Counted from the stretch's first letter, positions 1-10,350 are shown. The stretch: DNA of 64,000 bases from Terriglobus roseus DSM 18391 (GCF_000265425.1 NC_018014.1:2232001-2296000); one strand, 5' to 3'. The notes: generated by a model from the sequence alone, not told the origin. Made by a program: numbers and translations.

Positions 1-75
1 CGCAGATCGCGGTAGGCGACTTCAAAGATGCGCTGCAGTTCCGGGGAGCTCACTACCAACAGTTTACGACTCGCA

Positions 76-618
76 CTACTCCCGTGGGATAAGTCCGACT
101 CCACCTGGGTTCGCGGTCTTGCTGGGCGGATGTTCTTTGAAGTAGGCGACCTGCGCGGGCAGCATCTCGGTCGCCTGGGACTTCACATCTACAACGGCCT
201 CGATTGCCAGTTTCCGGATGATGTTGTAGCTGTCGTCGTCGGGCGGCTGCTTCAGTACGCTCTCCCAGCGCATGGTGGCATCGATGAGTTTCGGCAGGGG
301 TTTCCGCAGGTCGCGGTGCGCGTTGCTGTACTCCTCAAGGTTGTCCTGGAATTCGTCGACCAGACCGGCGATCTCGTCCATACTCTCGCGAATGTCCTCG
401 CGGCGTCCTTGTGCGCGCTTGTCTGCAAGGATGACCTGAATACGCTTGATGCGGGATTCGATAATGCTTTGATAGACGGCAACTCGCGCAGCAGGATCGG
501 CCGCGGCGTCGCGAACAGCCTCCTCCTCTCTCTCGGAGAGCGCAGTGGAGTGCCGCTGAGCCTGTGCTGCAGACAGACATAGGCAGAGCGCGAGGATTAG
601 AAAGGGAATGCGGCGCAC
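76..618 (-). CDS. small secreted helical protein, function unknown
   Basis: The 180-residue product starts with a signal peptide (hydrophobic residues 4-18, AQA-like cleavage near residue 20), so it is exported. The remainder is charged and almost wholly predicted helical, with no enzyme motif I recognise. It is the last gene of the minus-strand ileS-lspA-uvrA-TPR cluster and lies 7 bases after the preceding gene. Its central part resembles that upstream neighbour (shared HRD, then a run of leucines and an AT-R pattern), so the two look like diverged duplicates. The role may be periplasmic, perhaps with the TPR protein encoded just upstream, but that is only inferred from position. Confidence 0.75.
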   Translation of the reverse strand: MRRIPFLILALCLCLSAAQAQRHSTALSEREEEAVRDAAADPAARVAVYQSIIESRIKRIQVILADKRAQGRREDIRESMDEIAGLVDEFQDNLEEYSNAHRDLRKPLPKLIDATMRWESVLKQPPDDDSYNIIRKLAIEAVVDVKSQATEMLPAQVAYFKEHPPSKTANPGGVGLIPRE

Positions 619-625
619 GGGGCCT

Positions 626-1132
626 CTACTTCTCGAAAACAGCGCTCAGGAGGGCCGTTTGCACCTTATCGAGCTGCCTCAAGGCACTTTGCACCATTGG
701 CTTCATGTCGCCAGAGGCGCTACGTACCAAGTCAGTAAGTCGGCGGTTGGTCGCGTGGAGCAGCATCTCGGTCTTCTTCAAACCCTTGCTGTCGCGGTGA
801 AGATCGCTTTCTAGCTCGGCGGTGCAAGCTTCCAGCTGATGGAGTGTGGCTTGTGCCTTTTCTTCTTCGCCTTCGGCGATCTCCCGTGAGACGAGCAGGC
901 TGATCTTGTCGGCAAGATCTGCGTACATCTGCACTTGCTCGCGTGGTGAGGCTTGCTGGGCGCGCAGTTGCAACGACGCGATGGTGGCGGAGTCGATCAT
1001 CAGGCCATTGTCGGCGGCGCGCGAGGACAATGGCAGCGCGAGCATGGCACCGCAACATGCGACGGTACGCAGGTGGGCAGGAAGATTGTGGGGTAGACGA
1101 TGGAGCCGATTGCAAAGACGTGGGACCTGCAT
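626..1132 (-). CDS. small secreted helical protein, function unknown
   Basis: An open frame extends back to 1258, but the ATG at 1132 is preferred. It avoids overlap with the upstream TPR gene (which ends at 1191), and the resulting 168-residue protein begins with a short basic stretch and a hydrophobic segment ending in SSRA-A, a plausible signal peptide of about 40 residues. The mature part is helical and acidic/basic alternating, without known catalytic motifs. It appears paralogous to the next gene downstream (76-618): both carry an HRD-x-K-like stretch followed by a similar spacing of Leu, Ala-Thr and Arg. Cotranscription with uvrA and the TPR gene is likely from spacing. Confidence 0.7.
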   Translation of the reverse strand: MQVPRLCNRLHRLPHNLPAHLRTVACCGAMLALPLSSRAADNGLMIDSATIASLQLRAQQASPREQVQMYADLADKISLLVSREIAEGEEEKAQATLHQLEACTAELESDLHRDSKGLKKTEMLLHATNRRLTDLVRSASGDMKPMVQSALRQLDKVQTALLSAVFEK

Positions 1133-1190
1133 TGCACACCTCCCCGGGACGGGGATCTGAACCTGTGGCTTACATGGCCGGCGGAGTGAG

Positions 1191-2534
1191 TTACTTCGCC
1201 CGATCAAGAATCCGCAGCCGCTGTTGCGCCTGCCACTCTTGGTCTGGAAATTTACCACCGGATTGCTGCAAAAACAAGTGGTACTGCTCCTGTGCGGCTT
1301 TCGTGTGGTGCAGAGCGTCGTGCGCTGAAGCTGACAGGAACGTGTATGGCGGCTGTGATGGCAAGACCGCGTTGCGCGTTGCCAGCGCTCTCAGCACTGT
1401 TTCGTAGTCTTTGTTGGAGGATGCGGCGAACGCCAGTTCGCCGGCGGCCTCTGCCATTGCGGTCTTTGTGGGGAAGCGGTCGGGGTGTGCGAGGGCGCTC
1501 TGGAGTAGCGGTTCGGCTTCCGGGGAGCGCTTCAGGCGGATGAGCGCGTCGGCTGTTCCGCTTAGGATTGTTACGTCTTCGGGGCTGGTTTTCAGCAGGG
1601 AATCGTATAGGTCGTAGGCTTTGTCCGGGGCGCCCGCGTTGGTGTAGGCGCGGGCTAGTAAGAGGGCGACTGCGCCGTTCTCTGGCTCGGTTTTGTGGAG
1701 CTTTTCCAGGGATGGGAGGGCTGCTTCGGTTTGGCCGTCGAGGAGTTGCTCGGATGCCAATTCTGCCAGCAAAACGTGGTTTTGCGGGTGGTTTTCGAGG
1801 GCTTTCTGGAGCACTTTCTGCGCTTCTGCGGACTTTTTGAGACGACTCAGTACGCGGGCGTAGCCGACGGCCACTTCGATGTCGTTGGGGGCCAGTTCTG
1901 AGGCGTGGGCATAGGCCTTTTCGGTCGCAGCGTCGTCGTGCTGGGAGTCGGTGAGCTCGGCTGCCATGGCGGCGTCGTCCGGGGTCTCGGGTGAGAGCTT
2001 GAGGGCCTGGATGAGTTCCGGGATGGCGCGGGCGGGGGCGCGGAAGTGGATCTGGGCGAGAGCGCGGTAGGCTCGGGCCTGGATGGCCGGGTCAGCGTTG
2101 GGGACCTTCGTGACGGCGGTGAGTTGTTCTTCCGCTTCCTTCGCGTTGCCGGTCCGTGCAAGGAGCAGGCCGAGCGAGGCGCGGGCGGTTACGTCTTCGG
2201 GTTTCAGGGCGATGGCGCTGCGGTAGGCGGCGGCTGCTTCGTTGTTGTTGCCGAGGGCGTCCTGCGCGAAGGCGAGATCGTAGAAGATGCGGGCGTTGGT
2301 CTGCGTTGATGTTGCGAACGGCTTGAGCAGGGTGACGGCTTCTGTGTACTTTTCCGAAGCGATGTTTTCTTCCGCGGCCTGCAGGGCGGCGCTCTCCGCG
2401 GTCGGTGGGGCCTGGCGCGTGGTATCCGGCACGGGCGAGGTGGTGCCCGGGGGCATCTGCATCTGGATTTCGGCGTGGGCGTGTGCGTTTGCCGTTGCGG
2501 CGACGATCAGCAGCGCTGCAAGAGAGAGCTTCAT
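1191..2534 (-). CDS. secreted tetratricopeptide-repeat protein
   Basis: The 447-residue product has a signal peptide (residues 1-18, cut near AHA) followed by a Pro/Thr-rich linker. From about residue 50 to the end it consists of tandem TPR units, recognisable by A-x-x-x-Y/F-x-x-A and the LKPED, LAPND, TEPEN and TSPED turns. TPR arrays are protein-interaction scaffolds; in the periplasm they often serve envelope assembly, but no partner is evident. The start codon overlaps the uvrA stop as ATGA, so translation is probably coupled to uvrA. Long TPR proteins of this kind are abundant in Acidobacteriota. Confidence 0.85.
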   Translation of the reverse strand: MKLSLAALLIVAATANAHAHAEIQMQMPPGTTSPVPDTTRQAPPTAESAALQAAEENIASEKYTEAVTLLKPFATSTQTNARIFYDLAFAQDALGNNNEAAAAYRSAIALKPEDVTARASLGLLLARTGNAKEAEEQLTAVTKVPNADPAIQARAYRALAQIHFRAPARAIPELIQALKLSPETPDDAAMAAELTDSQHDDAATEKAYAHASELAPNDIEVAVGYARVLSRLKKSAEAQKVLQKALENHPQNHVLLAELASEQLLDGQTEAALPSLEKLHKTEPENGAVALLLARAYTNAGAPDKAYDLYDSLLKTSPEDVTILSGTADALIRLKRSPEAEPLLQSALAHPDRFPTKTAMAEAAGELAFAASSNKDYETVLRALATRNAVLPSQPPYTFLSASAHDALHHTKAAQEQYHLFLQQSGGKFPDQEWQAQQRLRILDRAK

Positions 2535-5500
2535 AGCGCTGCCTCAAGTACCGGAGCGAGCCACTGGCCCGTGTAGGAGCCGGGGACCTTTGCGATCTCT
2601 TCCGGCGTGCCCACGGCGACGACCTGGCCGCCGGCCGAGCCGCCTTCCGGACCCATGTCGATGACCCAGTCCGCGCACTTGATGATGTCCATGTTGTGTT
2701 CGATGACGAGGAGCGATCCGCCGCCTTCGATGAGTTTGCGGAAGGCCTGCAGAAGGGTTGCGACGTCGGCGAAGTGTAGGCCCGTGGTTGGCTCGTCGAG
2801 GATGTAGAGGACGCGGCTGGCGGCCTTCTTCGTCTCGCCGCCGCGCGTGCCGGTGCGGATGTTGGCGAGGTGCGAGGCGAGTTTGACTCGCTGTGCCTCG
2901 CCGCCGCTGAGCGTGGTTGCCGACTGACCGAGGCGGACGTAACCGAGACCGACTTCGTCGAGGACCTGGAGGCGTTCCACGATCTTCGGGGTGCCGGCAA
3001 AGTAGTGCACGGCATCCTTCACGGTCATGTTCAGGACATCGTGGATGTTCTTGTTCTTGTACTTCACCTCAAGGATGCCGGGCTTGTAGCGCGAGCCGCC
3101 GCATTCTTCGCAGGGCAGTTCGATGTCGGCGAGGAACTGCATCTCGACCGTGACGGTGCCGTCGCCTTCGCAGGTATCGCAGCGGCCGCCGGGGACGTTG
3201 AAGCTGAAGCTGCCTGCGGTGTAGTTTTTGCGGCGCGAGTCGGGCTGCGATGCGAAGAGTTCGCGGATGGCGTCGAAGGCCTTGATGTAGGTGACGGGGT
3301 TCGAACGCGGTGTGCGGCCGATGGGGGACTGGTCGACGAGGACGACTTCACGGAGGAAGTGGGTGCCGATGAGTTCGCGATAAAGCTGCGTGACATCGCC
3401 GCTGGCACCTTCGACGCCGAGTGCGTGTTGCAGCGCGCGGTGCAGCACCTGGTGCACGATGGTGCTCTTGCCGCTGCCGCTGACGCCGGTGACGACGGTT
3501 AACATGCCTAACGGTATTTCGAGGTCCACGCCGCGCAGGTTATGGATGCGTGCGCCTTTAAGTTTGAGGACTTCGCGAGTAGGTTCGCGGCGCTCCTGCG
3601 GCACGGGGATGCGTGTGCGACCGGAGAGGTATTTTCCGGTGATGGAGTTGGGATCGTTCTTGACGTGTTCGACGGTGCCGATGGCGAGGAGCTGGCCGCC
3701 GAGTTCGCCGGCGCCGGGACCGAGATCGATGAGGCGATCGGCTGCGAGGATGACGTCGGGATCGTGCTCGACGACGAGGACGGTGTTCCCGAGGTCGCGC
3801 AGCTCATGCATGATCTTGATGAGCTTGGCGGTATCGCGCGAGTGCAGGCCGATGGATGGCTCGTCGAGCACGTAGAGCGCACCGACGAGGCGTGAGCCGA
3901 GTGATGAGGCGAGCTGGATACGCTGCGATTCGCCGCCACTGAGGGTAGAGGAGAGGCGGTCGAGTGTGAGGTATTCCAGGCCAACCTGTTCGAGGAAGCC
4001 GATGCGCTGGCGTACCTCTTCGAGGATCTTGCCGGCGATCTCTGCCTGTGCGGGCGAGAGCTGCAAACCTTCAAAGAAGATGCGTGCGCCGGTGATGGTG
4101 AGTGCGGCGGCTTCGCAGATGTTCCTGTCGTTGAGCAGGACGGCGCGAGCTTCCGCGCGGAGGCGCTGGCCGCGGCAGTCCGGGCATGGTGCGTAGCCGC
4201 GGTACTTGGAGAGGAAGACGCGGACGTGCAGCTTGTACTTCTTGGAATCGAGCGAACGAAAGAAGCCGCGGATGCCGACGAAGCCTGAGCCGCCATCCCA
4301 GATGGCGTTCTGCTGCGCGGGCGTCATGTCGTACCAGGCGAGCTTGGTGGGGATGCTGTTCGCCGTGGCGAAGCGCTTCATCATGCCATGGAACTCGCGG
4401 TACTTGGGCTTGGTCCACGGATCGATCGCGCCGTCGTCGAGCGACTTGCCCTTGTCCGGGATGATGAGGTCCGGATCAAAGTCGATGGTGTTCCCGAAGC
4501 CCTGGCAGCGCGGGCAGGCGCCGAAGGGGTTGTTGAAGCTGAAGAGACGTGGCTCCGGATCGCGGTAGGCGCGGTGGCAGTTGGTGCACTCGAAGGCCGA
4601 GGAGAAGCGGATGCGCTGCGGCTCGGAGCCATCGCGCGGCGCGGTGAGGAAGACGATCTCGCCGCTCTCGCGGTAGCCGGTCTCGATGGCGTCGACGATG
4701 CGTGCACGGACTTCCGCGCTGACGCTGAGGCGGTCGGCGAGAACGTAGATCGGTTCGGCGAAGTTGAGTTCCAGCAGCGATTCCGGCGTGGAGAACTCAA
4801 CGATGCTGCCGTTCTGGAAGAGGCGGTTGTAGCCACGGCGACGGAGTTCGACCAGGCGGTCGCGCATGGGCTCCGTTGGATCGTTGACGGGAGGTGCTTC
4901 GACTTCCTTCGTCTTCTTGGTCGAGAGCTTCTTCGGCTTGGGTGCCGGCTTGGCGGGCGACTCTTCCACGGGCAGGGCGAAGTCCTGCATGGGCTCGAGG
5001 ACGATGGGACGGCGCTCGATGGGGAAGAGTGCGAAGAGGCGCGTGTCGTCGCCGAGGGCGAGGATGCTGGTGGCGATCTCATCGACGGTGTCGCGCTTGA
5101 CGATGCCGCCACAGTGCAGGCAGGTGACGGTGCCGCAGCGCGCGTAGAGCAGCCGCATGTAGTCGTAGATCTCGGTTGCGGTGGCCACGGTCGAGCGGGG
5201 GTTGCGCGTCTGGTTCTTCTGCTTGATGGCGATGGCGGGCGCGAGGCCGTCCATGTGATCGACGTCAGGCTTCTCGATGCGCTCGAGGAATTGCCGCGCG
5301 TAGGCAGAGAGCGATTCGACGTAGCGACGCTGGCCTTCGGCGTAGACGGTATCGAAGGCGAGCGAGGACTTGCCCGAGCCCGACACACCGCTGACGACCG
5401 TCAGCATGTTGTGCGGGATGTCGACGTCGATGCCCTTGAGGTTATGGGTACGCGCACCGCGAATGACGATGTTCTCGTTGGGCGAGACCGCCTTCAGCGC

Positions 5501-5566
5501 GGGCGTTGCCGGAGGGGGGATGACTTCCGGCAGTGCAACGGCTTTCTTCTCACGCGCCAAGAACAT
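2531..5566 (-). CDS. uvrA: UvrABC excinuclease subunit A
   Basis: UvrA is the damage-recognition ATPase of nucleotide excision repair; it forms a dimer that loads UvrB onto DNA. All family hallmarks are visible. The first P-loop is GVSGSGKS (residues 60-67), followed by a CxxC zinc site near residue 144, a CTNC...CPRC zinc finger, an LSGGES signature and an LDEPSIGLH Walker B. The second half has its own GVSGSGKS, a CDTC...CEEC zinc finger, LSGGEA and LDEPTTGLH. At 1011 residues it is longer than the usual ~940. The excess is a 30-residue N-terminal leader and a Lys/Pro-rich insert at about residues 200-232. The start overlaps the end of lspA by 17 bases. Confidence 0.97.
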   Translation of the reverse strand: MFLAREKKAVALPEVIPPPATPALKAVSPNENIVIRGARTHNLKGIDVDIPHNMLTVVSGVSGSGKSSLAFDTVYAEGQRRYVESLSAYARQFLERIEKPDVDHMDGLAPAIAIKQKNQTRNPRSTVATATEIYDYMRLLYARCGTVTCLHCGGIVKRDTVDEIATSILALGDDTRLFALFPIERRPIVLEPMQDFALPVEESPAKPAPKPKKLSTKKTKEVEAPPVNDPTEPMRDRLVELRRRGYNRLFQNGSIVEFSTPESLLELNFAEPIYVLADRLSVSAEVRARIVDAIETGYRESGEIVFLTAPRDGSEPQRIRFSSAFECTNCHRAYRDPEPRLFSFNNPFGACPRCQGFGNTIDFDPDLIIPDKGKSLDDGAIDPWTKPKYREFHGMMKRFATANSIPTKLAWYDMTPAQQNAIWDGGSGFVGIRGFFRSLDSKKYKLHVRVFLSKYRGYAPCPDCRGQRLRAEARAVLLNDRNICEAAALTITGARIFFEGLQLSPAQAEIAGKILEEVRQRIGFLEQVGLEYLTLDRLSSTLSGGESQRIQLASSLGSRLVGALYVLDEPSIGLHSRDTAKLIKIMHELRDLGNTVLVVEHDPDVILAADRLIDLGPGAGELGGQLLAIGTVEHVKNDPNSITGKYLSGRTRIPVPQERREPTREVLKLKGARIHNLRGVDLEIPLGMLTVVTGVSGSGKSTIVHQVLHRALQHALGVEGASGDVTQLYRELIGTHFLREVVLVDQSPIGRTPRSNPVTYIKAFDAIRELFASQPDSRRKNYTAGSFSFNVPGGRCDTCEGDGTVTVEMQFLADIELPCEECGGSRYKPGILEVKYKNKNIHDVLNMTVKDAVHYFAGTPKIVERLQVLDEVGLGYVRLGQSATTLSGGEAQRVKLASHLANIRTGTRGGETKKAASRVLYILDEPTTGLHFADVATLLQAFRKLIEGGGSLLVIEHNMDIIKCADWVIDMGPEGGSAGGQVVAVGTPEEIAKVPGSYTGQWLAPVLEAAL

Positions 5567-6122
5567 CTCCGTTCGCGGTTTTGTTGGATCCGTCGGCGTG
5601 GTCGGTCGCGGATTCGGAGGGCCAGATCATTTCGACCAGCAGTAGAACGGCACCGACGCTGATGGCCGAGTCGGCGATATTGAAGTCCGGCCAGTGATAG
5701 CTGCCGATGTGGACCTCGAGGAAGTCGATGACGTAGTGGAGGACGGCACGATCGTAGAGGTTACCGATGGCTCCGCCGAGTACGAGCGCAAAGCCGACGG
5801 AGGCGGCCGACCAGTGCTTCCCGTAGCGGACGAGCATGAAGAGGACAGCCAGCGCGGCAATGATGGAGAAGATGATGAGGCCGATGCGTACGGCCAGCGG
5901 CGAGGCCGACTCCGCAAACATGGAGAAGGCTGCGCCGGTGTTGAGCACGTGCGTGATGCGGAAGACCTTGGGGATGATGACCTTGCCGCTGCCCATCGAG
6001 ATGTGATGCTCGACCGCGATCTTCGAGAGGCGGTCGAGCAGAACGACGACGAAGGCGATCAGCAGCAGCCACGGGCGCGCATCGCGGCGGGACCTTTGTT
6101 CGGTGTGCCATTCCGTACTCAT
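5550..6122 (-). CDS. lspA: lipoprotein signal peptidase (signal peptidase II)
   Basis: LspA is the inner-membrane aspartyl peptidase that removes signal peptides from prolipoproteins after diacylglyceryl transfer. The open frame runs back to 6176, but the ATG at 6122 is chosen because it overlaps the ileS stop as ATGA and gives a typical 190-residue length. Four hydrophobic segments are present. The conserved motifs [17 protein letters not shown] and FNIADSAI are intact and supply the two catalytic aspartates. Its place directly after ileS matches a very common bacterial gene order. Several lipoprotein substrates (LTGC and SVGC lipoboxes) occur elsewhere in the window. Confidence 0.95.
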   Translation of the reverse strand: MSTEWHTEQRSRRDARPWLLLIAFVVVLLDRLSKIAVEHHISMGSGKVIIPKVFRITHVLNTGAAFSMFAESASPLAVRIGLIIFSIIAALAVLFMLVRYGKHWSAASVGFALVLGGAIGNLYDRAVLHYVIDFLEVHIGSYHWPDFNIADSAISVGAVLLLVEMIWPSESATDHADGSNKTANGDVLGA

Positions 6123-9010
6123 GCAGACACCTCGTTTGCGGCTTCGTAGCCGATCTTTTCGAGCGCGTCGGCGCAACGGGCGCAGACGGTGGGATAGCGA
6201 CCTTCGGCGCCGACGTCATCGGTGTAGCGCCAGCAGCGATCGCAGCGTGTGCCTTCTGCCTTTGCGAACTCCACCTGCGTATCCGCTGAGCCGAGTGCGG
6301 GATCGAGTGCTGCCAGTTCGACCTGAGAGACACCGAAGAGTTCCGGCAGTTGCCGCTCGTACTTCGAGAGGACTGCTGCCAGGTCACTCCTGGACGCGGT
6401 GACCACGATCTTCGCTTCCAGCGCTTTGCCGATGGTCTTGGCGGCGCGTGCGGCTTCGAGCACTTTGAGGGCGGACTCGCGTACCGTGCGGATCTGCAGG
6501 ACGTCCGTGAGCAGGTCTGCGGAAGATTGCGTTGCGCCGAAGTCTTCCGCGGAGGGGAAGTTTGCGATGTGGACGCTTGCTTCGCGGCCTTCGACCGGCG
6601 GCAGGTAGCCCCAGATCTCGTCTGCTGTGAACGAGAGGATGGGGGCGATCAGGCGAACGAGTGCTTCGGTGATCTTCCAGACAGCCGTCTGTGCGCTGAG
6701 GCGGCGTGTGTCCGAGGGCGCCAGCGTGTAGAGGCGATCCTTAAGGACGTCGAGGTAGAAGGCGCTGAGTTCGGAGTTGCAGAACTCGTTGAGTGCGTGG
6801 AAGACGCGGTGGAACTCGAAGGCGTCGTAGCTGGCGCGGACCTTCGTGACCAGCTCTGCGGTGCGGGCGAGCATGTACTGGTCGAGCGCTTCCATCTGGT
6901 CCCACGGTTGTTCGTCCGTTGCAGGGACGAAGCCGTCGAGGTTTGCGAGCAGGAAGCGGAAGGTGTTGCGCAGCTTGCGGTAGATCTCTTCCGCGAGGCG
7001 CTTCATGAGCGGCACGGAGGCGATGACATCTTCGCGGAAGTCGACGGATGCGACCCACAGGCGAACGATGTCGCCGCCGAGTTCGTCCATGACCTTGACG
7101 GGATCGACACCGTTGCCGAGCGACTTGGAGAAGGCGCGGCGCTGCTCGTCGAGTGTCCAGCCGGAGGTTGCGACGTACTTGTACGGTGCCTGGTCGCGAA
7201 TGCCGACGGCAGAGAGCAACGAGGAATGGAACCAGCCACGATGCTGATCGCCGCCCTCGGTGTACATGTCGGCGGGGAACTGGAGTTCGGGCTCGGCTTC
7301 GAGCACGGCGTGCCAGCTTGCACCGGACTCAAACCAGACGTCGAGGATGTCCATTTCCTTGCGGAACTCGGTACCGGCGCACTTCGCGCATGCGGTGCCG
7401 GCGGGCAGCAGGTCTTCCGCGGAGTGCCGATACCAGGCGTCTGCGCTTTCGGTTTCGAAGCGCTTGACGACGCTGGCGTTGATGGCCGGATCGTTCATGG
7501 GCTCATGACACTTCTGGCAGAGGAAGACGGCGATGGGCACGCCCCAGATGCGCTGGCGGCTGATGCACCAGTCGGGGCGTGTGGCGATCATGTTGCTGAT
7601 GCGCTCCTGGCCCCAGGAGGGGTCCCAGGTGACCTTCGCGATCTCGGCGAGGGCGCGTTCGCGGAAGGTGGTGCCGTCGAGCGGCGTCTCCATGCCGATG
7701 AACCACTGCTCGGTGGCGCGATAGATCACAGGGCGATGGCAGCGCCAGCAGTGCGGGTAGCTGTGATGTACGTCGCCCTGCGCCATGAGCGCGCCGCGCG
7801 TCTTGAGCAGCTCGATGATGGGCGCGTTGGCCTTGTGCACGTTCAGGCTGTCGTACTCGGGCAGGCCGTTGCGCAGGCGGCCGGCTTCGTCAACGTCGCA
7901 GACCTGCGAGAGCGCGTACTTCTTGCCGGTGGCGAAGTCGTCCGGGCCGTGTGCGGGCGCGGTGTGGACGCCGCCGGTGCCTTGCTCGGTGGTGACGTAC
8001 TCAGCCATGACGCCGAGGATTTCGCGGGGCAGGAAGGGGTGAGCAAAGGTGGTGCGCTCAAGCTTCTCGCCGTGGACGCGCGCGAGGACTTCGACGTCGG
8101 GCAGGTTTGCCGTGGTCTTGAGGGACTCGAGGAGTTCCGAGGCGACGAGGTAGACGTTGCCCTTGCCGTAGGTCTCGTTGTCTTCCGTGACCTGCACGGC
8201 GACGTACTCGAATTCCGGATGGAAGGCGATGGCAAGCGATGCCGGCAGGGTCCAGGGAGTGGTCGTCCAGATGAGGCCGAAGACGGGCAGGCCGGCGAGC
8301 GCGGGGTCAATGAGCGCGGCGTCGCTGGTGAGGGCGTAGCGCACGTAGACCGAGGGCGAGGTGTGCATCTCGTACTCGACTTCCGCCTCGGCGAGCGCGG
8401 TCTTGTCGTGCATGCACCAGTAGACCGGGCGCAGCCCCTTATAGACGAAGCCCTTTTCGAAGAAGGCGTAGAAGGTTTCGAGGATGCGGGCTTCGTAACC
8501 GAAGCTCATGGTGAGGTAGGGGTTGTCCCAGCGGCCGAGGACGCCCATGCGTACGAACTGCGAGCGCTGGAGGTCAACGTACTTCTGCGCGTAGTCGCGG
8601 CACTGCTGGCGGACGGTGAGCGCGTCCATTTCGAGCTTCTTGCGGCCGAGCTGCTCGTCGACCTTGATCTCGATGGGGAGGCCGTGGCAGTCCCATCCTG
8701 GGACGTAGGGTGCGTCAAAGCCCGCCATGGTCTTCGATTTGACGACGAAGTCCTTGATGCACTTGTTGAGCGCATGGCCGAGGTGGATGGCGCCGTTGGC
8801 GTAGGGCGGGCCATCGTGGAGGATGAATTTCTTTTTGCCAGCGCGCGATGCGCGAATCTGCCCGTATAGATCGGCCTCGGTCCATGCCTTCAGGCGCGCC
8901 GGTTCGTTGCCGGGCAGGTTGGCCTTCATGGGAAACGCTGTCTTTGGAAGATTGAGCGTGTCCTTCAACTGCTTCGGCTTAGTCGCCTCGTCCATCATTC
9001 CCTCATGCAT
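6119..9010 (-). CDS. ileS: isoleucyl-tRNA synthetase
   Basis: This 963-residue class I synthetase charges tRNA-Ile. The HIGH signature reads HLGH (residues 76-79) within GAIHLGHA. The CP1 editing domain follows, and the KMSKS loop near residue 635 reads AFSKSLGN. The C-terminus carries a CxxC...CxxC zinc knuckle (CDRCWRY ... CARC) as in bacterial-type IleS. The first in-frame ATG (9010) and another four codons later are both possible starts. It is the first gene of the minus-strand cluster with lspA, uvrA and the TPR gene. The KM to AF change in the KMSKS loop is unusual but keeps the SKS core. Confidence 0.96.
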   Translation of the reverse strand: MHEGMMDEATKPKQLKDTLNLPKTAFPMKANLPGNEPARLKAWTEADLYGQIRASRAGKKKFILHDGPPYANGAIHLGHALNKCIKDFVVKSKTMAGFDAPYVPGWDCHGLPIEIKVDEQLGRKKLEMDALTVRQQCRDYAQKYVDLQRSQFVRMGVLGRWDNPYLTMSFGYEARILETFYAFFEKGFVYKGLRPVYWCMHDKTALAEAEVEYEMHTSPSVYVRYALTSDAALIDPALAGLPVFGLIWTTTPWTLPASLAIAFHPEFEYVAVQVTEDNETYGKGNVYLVASELLESLKTTANLPDVEVLARVHGEKLERTTFAHPFLPREILGVMAEYVTTEQGTGGVHTAPAHGPDDFATGKKYALSQVCDVDEAGRLRNGLPEYDSLNVHKANAPIIELLKTRGALMAQGDVHHSYPHCWRCHRPVIYRATEQWFIGMETPLDGTTFRERALAEIAKVTWDPSWGQERISNMIATRPDWCISRQRIWGVPIAVFLCQKCHEPMNDPAINASVVKRFETESADAWYRHSAEDLLPAGTACAKCAGTEFRKEMDILDVWFESGASWHAVLEAEPELQFPADMYTEGGDQHRGWFHSSLLSAVGIRDQAPYKYVATSGWTLDEQRRAFSKSLGNGVDPVKVMDELGGDIVRLWVASVDFREDVIASVPLMKRLAEEIYRKLRNTFRFLLANLDGFVPATDEQPWDQMEALDQYMLARTAELVTKVRASYDAFEFHRVFHALNEFCNSELSAFYLDVLKDRLYTLAPSDTRRLSAQTAVWKITEALVRLIAPILSFTADEIWGYLPPVEGREASVHIANFPSAEDFGATQSSADLLTDVLQIRTVRESALKVLEAARAAKTIGKALEAKIVVTASRSDLAAVLSKYERQLPELFGVSQVELAALDPALGSADTQVEFAKAEGTRCDRCWRYTDDVGAEGRYPTVCARCADALEKIGYEAANEVSA

Positions 9011-9367
9011 TTGTGGCGGCGGTGCGCTGCGAAGACGTCGCAGGCTGCGCCCAAACCCTTATTGTAAGGGTGCGCAGCGACTGGCGATGTAAGGGGTGTA
9101 CCTGCAGGGTTGCGCCTACCGAAGATTGAGAGTTACTTCCTATGGTCCGGCTGCGTCAAATGACAGTGATGTGGTGCAAACTTTGCGAAGACAAGATGTT
9201 GGGCGCATTTTGTACAATGTGGACGGACGCCTGATACGCCGTACAGCAGCTTGTGTTCCTTTAGACCCGGTCAGCGAGCCGGGCGGATCGACGAATCCAA
9301 GGACAGGGCCACCAGTAGATTGTTCCCGCGCGACCTACGCACGTGAGAACCAACGAGATTTGAGGCG
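9011..9367 (+). promoter_or_regulatory. divergent intergenic region ileS/tonB with a TACAAT -10-like box
   Basis: These 357 bases hold no convincing gene and separate the divergent ileS cluster and the TonB gene. The best promoter-like signal for the plus strand is TACAAT at 9213-9218 with a poor -35, which would leave a leader of roughly 150 bases. A short inverted repeat (CCCGG...CCGGG, about 9266-9283) lies within that leader. The function of the leader is not evident. Confidence 0.35.
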
Positions 9368-10330
9368 ATGGCGACTATCACTGAAGAACCTCACACCAAG
9401 GCCACGGACGGACCGCAGCTGGGTCAGCCGGATGAGCTGCAGCCGATGAGCCCTTTTGCGTCGCTCATCGAAAACTTTCGCGACGCTTTCTTTCCGGAGA
9501 AGCTGCCGCCGCTGGTGCTTGAGTCCAAGCCGATTGCGGTTGCGAATCCGATGGACGTCAAGCGCGACCCGAAGTCGACGGCCGTTGCCGTTGGCGTGCA
9601 CGCGCTGATCTTCCTGCTGATTTTCTGGATCAGCACGCGCGTGATCAAGGTGGTTACGGCTTCGAAGCCGGTGATCAAGGAGATATCGTTCGACACGCCG
9701 CCTCCGCAGCCTCCGGTGAAAGTACCGGCGCTGAAGGCGATGGGCGGTGGTGGCGGTGCGCATGACATTGCGCCGGTGACGCAGGGACGTCTGCCGAAGA
9801 TTTCTCCGACGCCGATTGTGCCGCCATCGAATCCTCCTAAGATTGAGCCGAAGCTGACGGTGGATCCTGCGATCAACATTCAGACGAATGTGAAGATGAC
9901 GAACAACAATATGCCGAATCTTGGTATGCCGAACGCGCCGAATGTCGGTATGAATTCGCTGGGTAACGGCAGCGGCGGCGGTCTGGGCAGTGGTCGCGGC
10001 AACGGTCTTGGACCGGGCAGCGGCGGTGGCACGGGCGGCGGCACCTACCAGGTTGGTGGCGATGTTTCGGCGCCGCGGCTGATCTACTCGACGGATCCTG
10101 AGTTCAGCGAGGAAGCTCGCAAGGCGAAGTTCCAGGGTGAGGTGATGGTTCACTTAATCGTGGATGCTACGGGGCGGCCTACGCAGATCCGGGTGATTCG
10201 TCCGGTGGGCATGGGACTGGATGAGAAGGCGCGCGAGGCCGTGGCGCAGTGGAAGTTTGCTCCGGCGAAGAAGGGCGGCGTTGCCGTTCCGGTGGAGTTG
10301 AATGTTGCGGTTAACTTCCAGATCTTCTAA
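9368..10330 (+). CDS. TonB-like energy transducer
   Basis: The 320-residue protein has a cytoplasmic N-terminus, one transmembrane helix at about residues 71-92 containing a histidine (H78, reminiscent of the TM histidine of TonB), and a Pro-rich then Asn/Gly-rich periplasmic linker (about 108-225). It ends in a TonB C-terminal domain (about 232-320) with the YPxxA-like start SEEARKAKFQGEV and VAQWKFAPAKK. TonB couples the inner-membrane proton-motive force to outer-membrane transporters; no exbB/exbD or receptor is adjacent. The gene is monocistronic, with its own terminator 20 bases downstream. The N-terminal cytoplasmic stretch of about 70 residues is longer than in classical TonB. Confidence 0.88.
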   Translation: MATITEEPHTKATDGPQLGQPDELQPMSPFASLIENFRDAFFPEKLPPLVLESKPIAVANPMDVKRDPKSTAVAVGVHALIFLLIFWISTRVIKVVTASKPVIKEISFDTPPPQPPVKVPALKAMGGGGGAHDIAPVTQGRLPKISPTPIVPPSNPPKIEPKLTVDPAINIQTNVKMTNNNMPNLGMPNAPNVGMNSLGNGSGGGLGSGRGNGLGPGSGGGTGGGTYQVGGDVSAPRLIYSTDPEFSEEARKAKFQGEVMVHLIVDATGRPTQIRVIRPVGMGLDEKAREAVAQWKFAPAKKGGVAVPVELNVAVNFQIF

Positions 10331-10350
10331 GCACTTCGGTAGCGACAAGA

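Noticed and set aside
4388..5662. 424-residue plus-strand frame opposite uvrA
   Set aside because: It is an antisense shadow of uvrA caused by high G+C; its composition (Asp/Val/Gly/Arg repeats) is not protein-like and uvrA is certain.
6350..8869. 839-residue plus-strand frame opposite ileS
   Set aside because: It is antisense to a complete ileS with all motifs; no ribosome site or recognisable domain.
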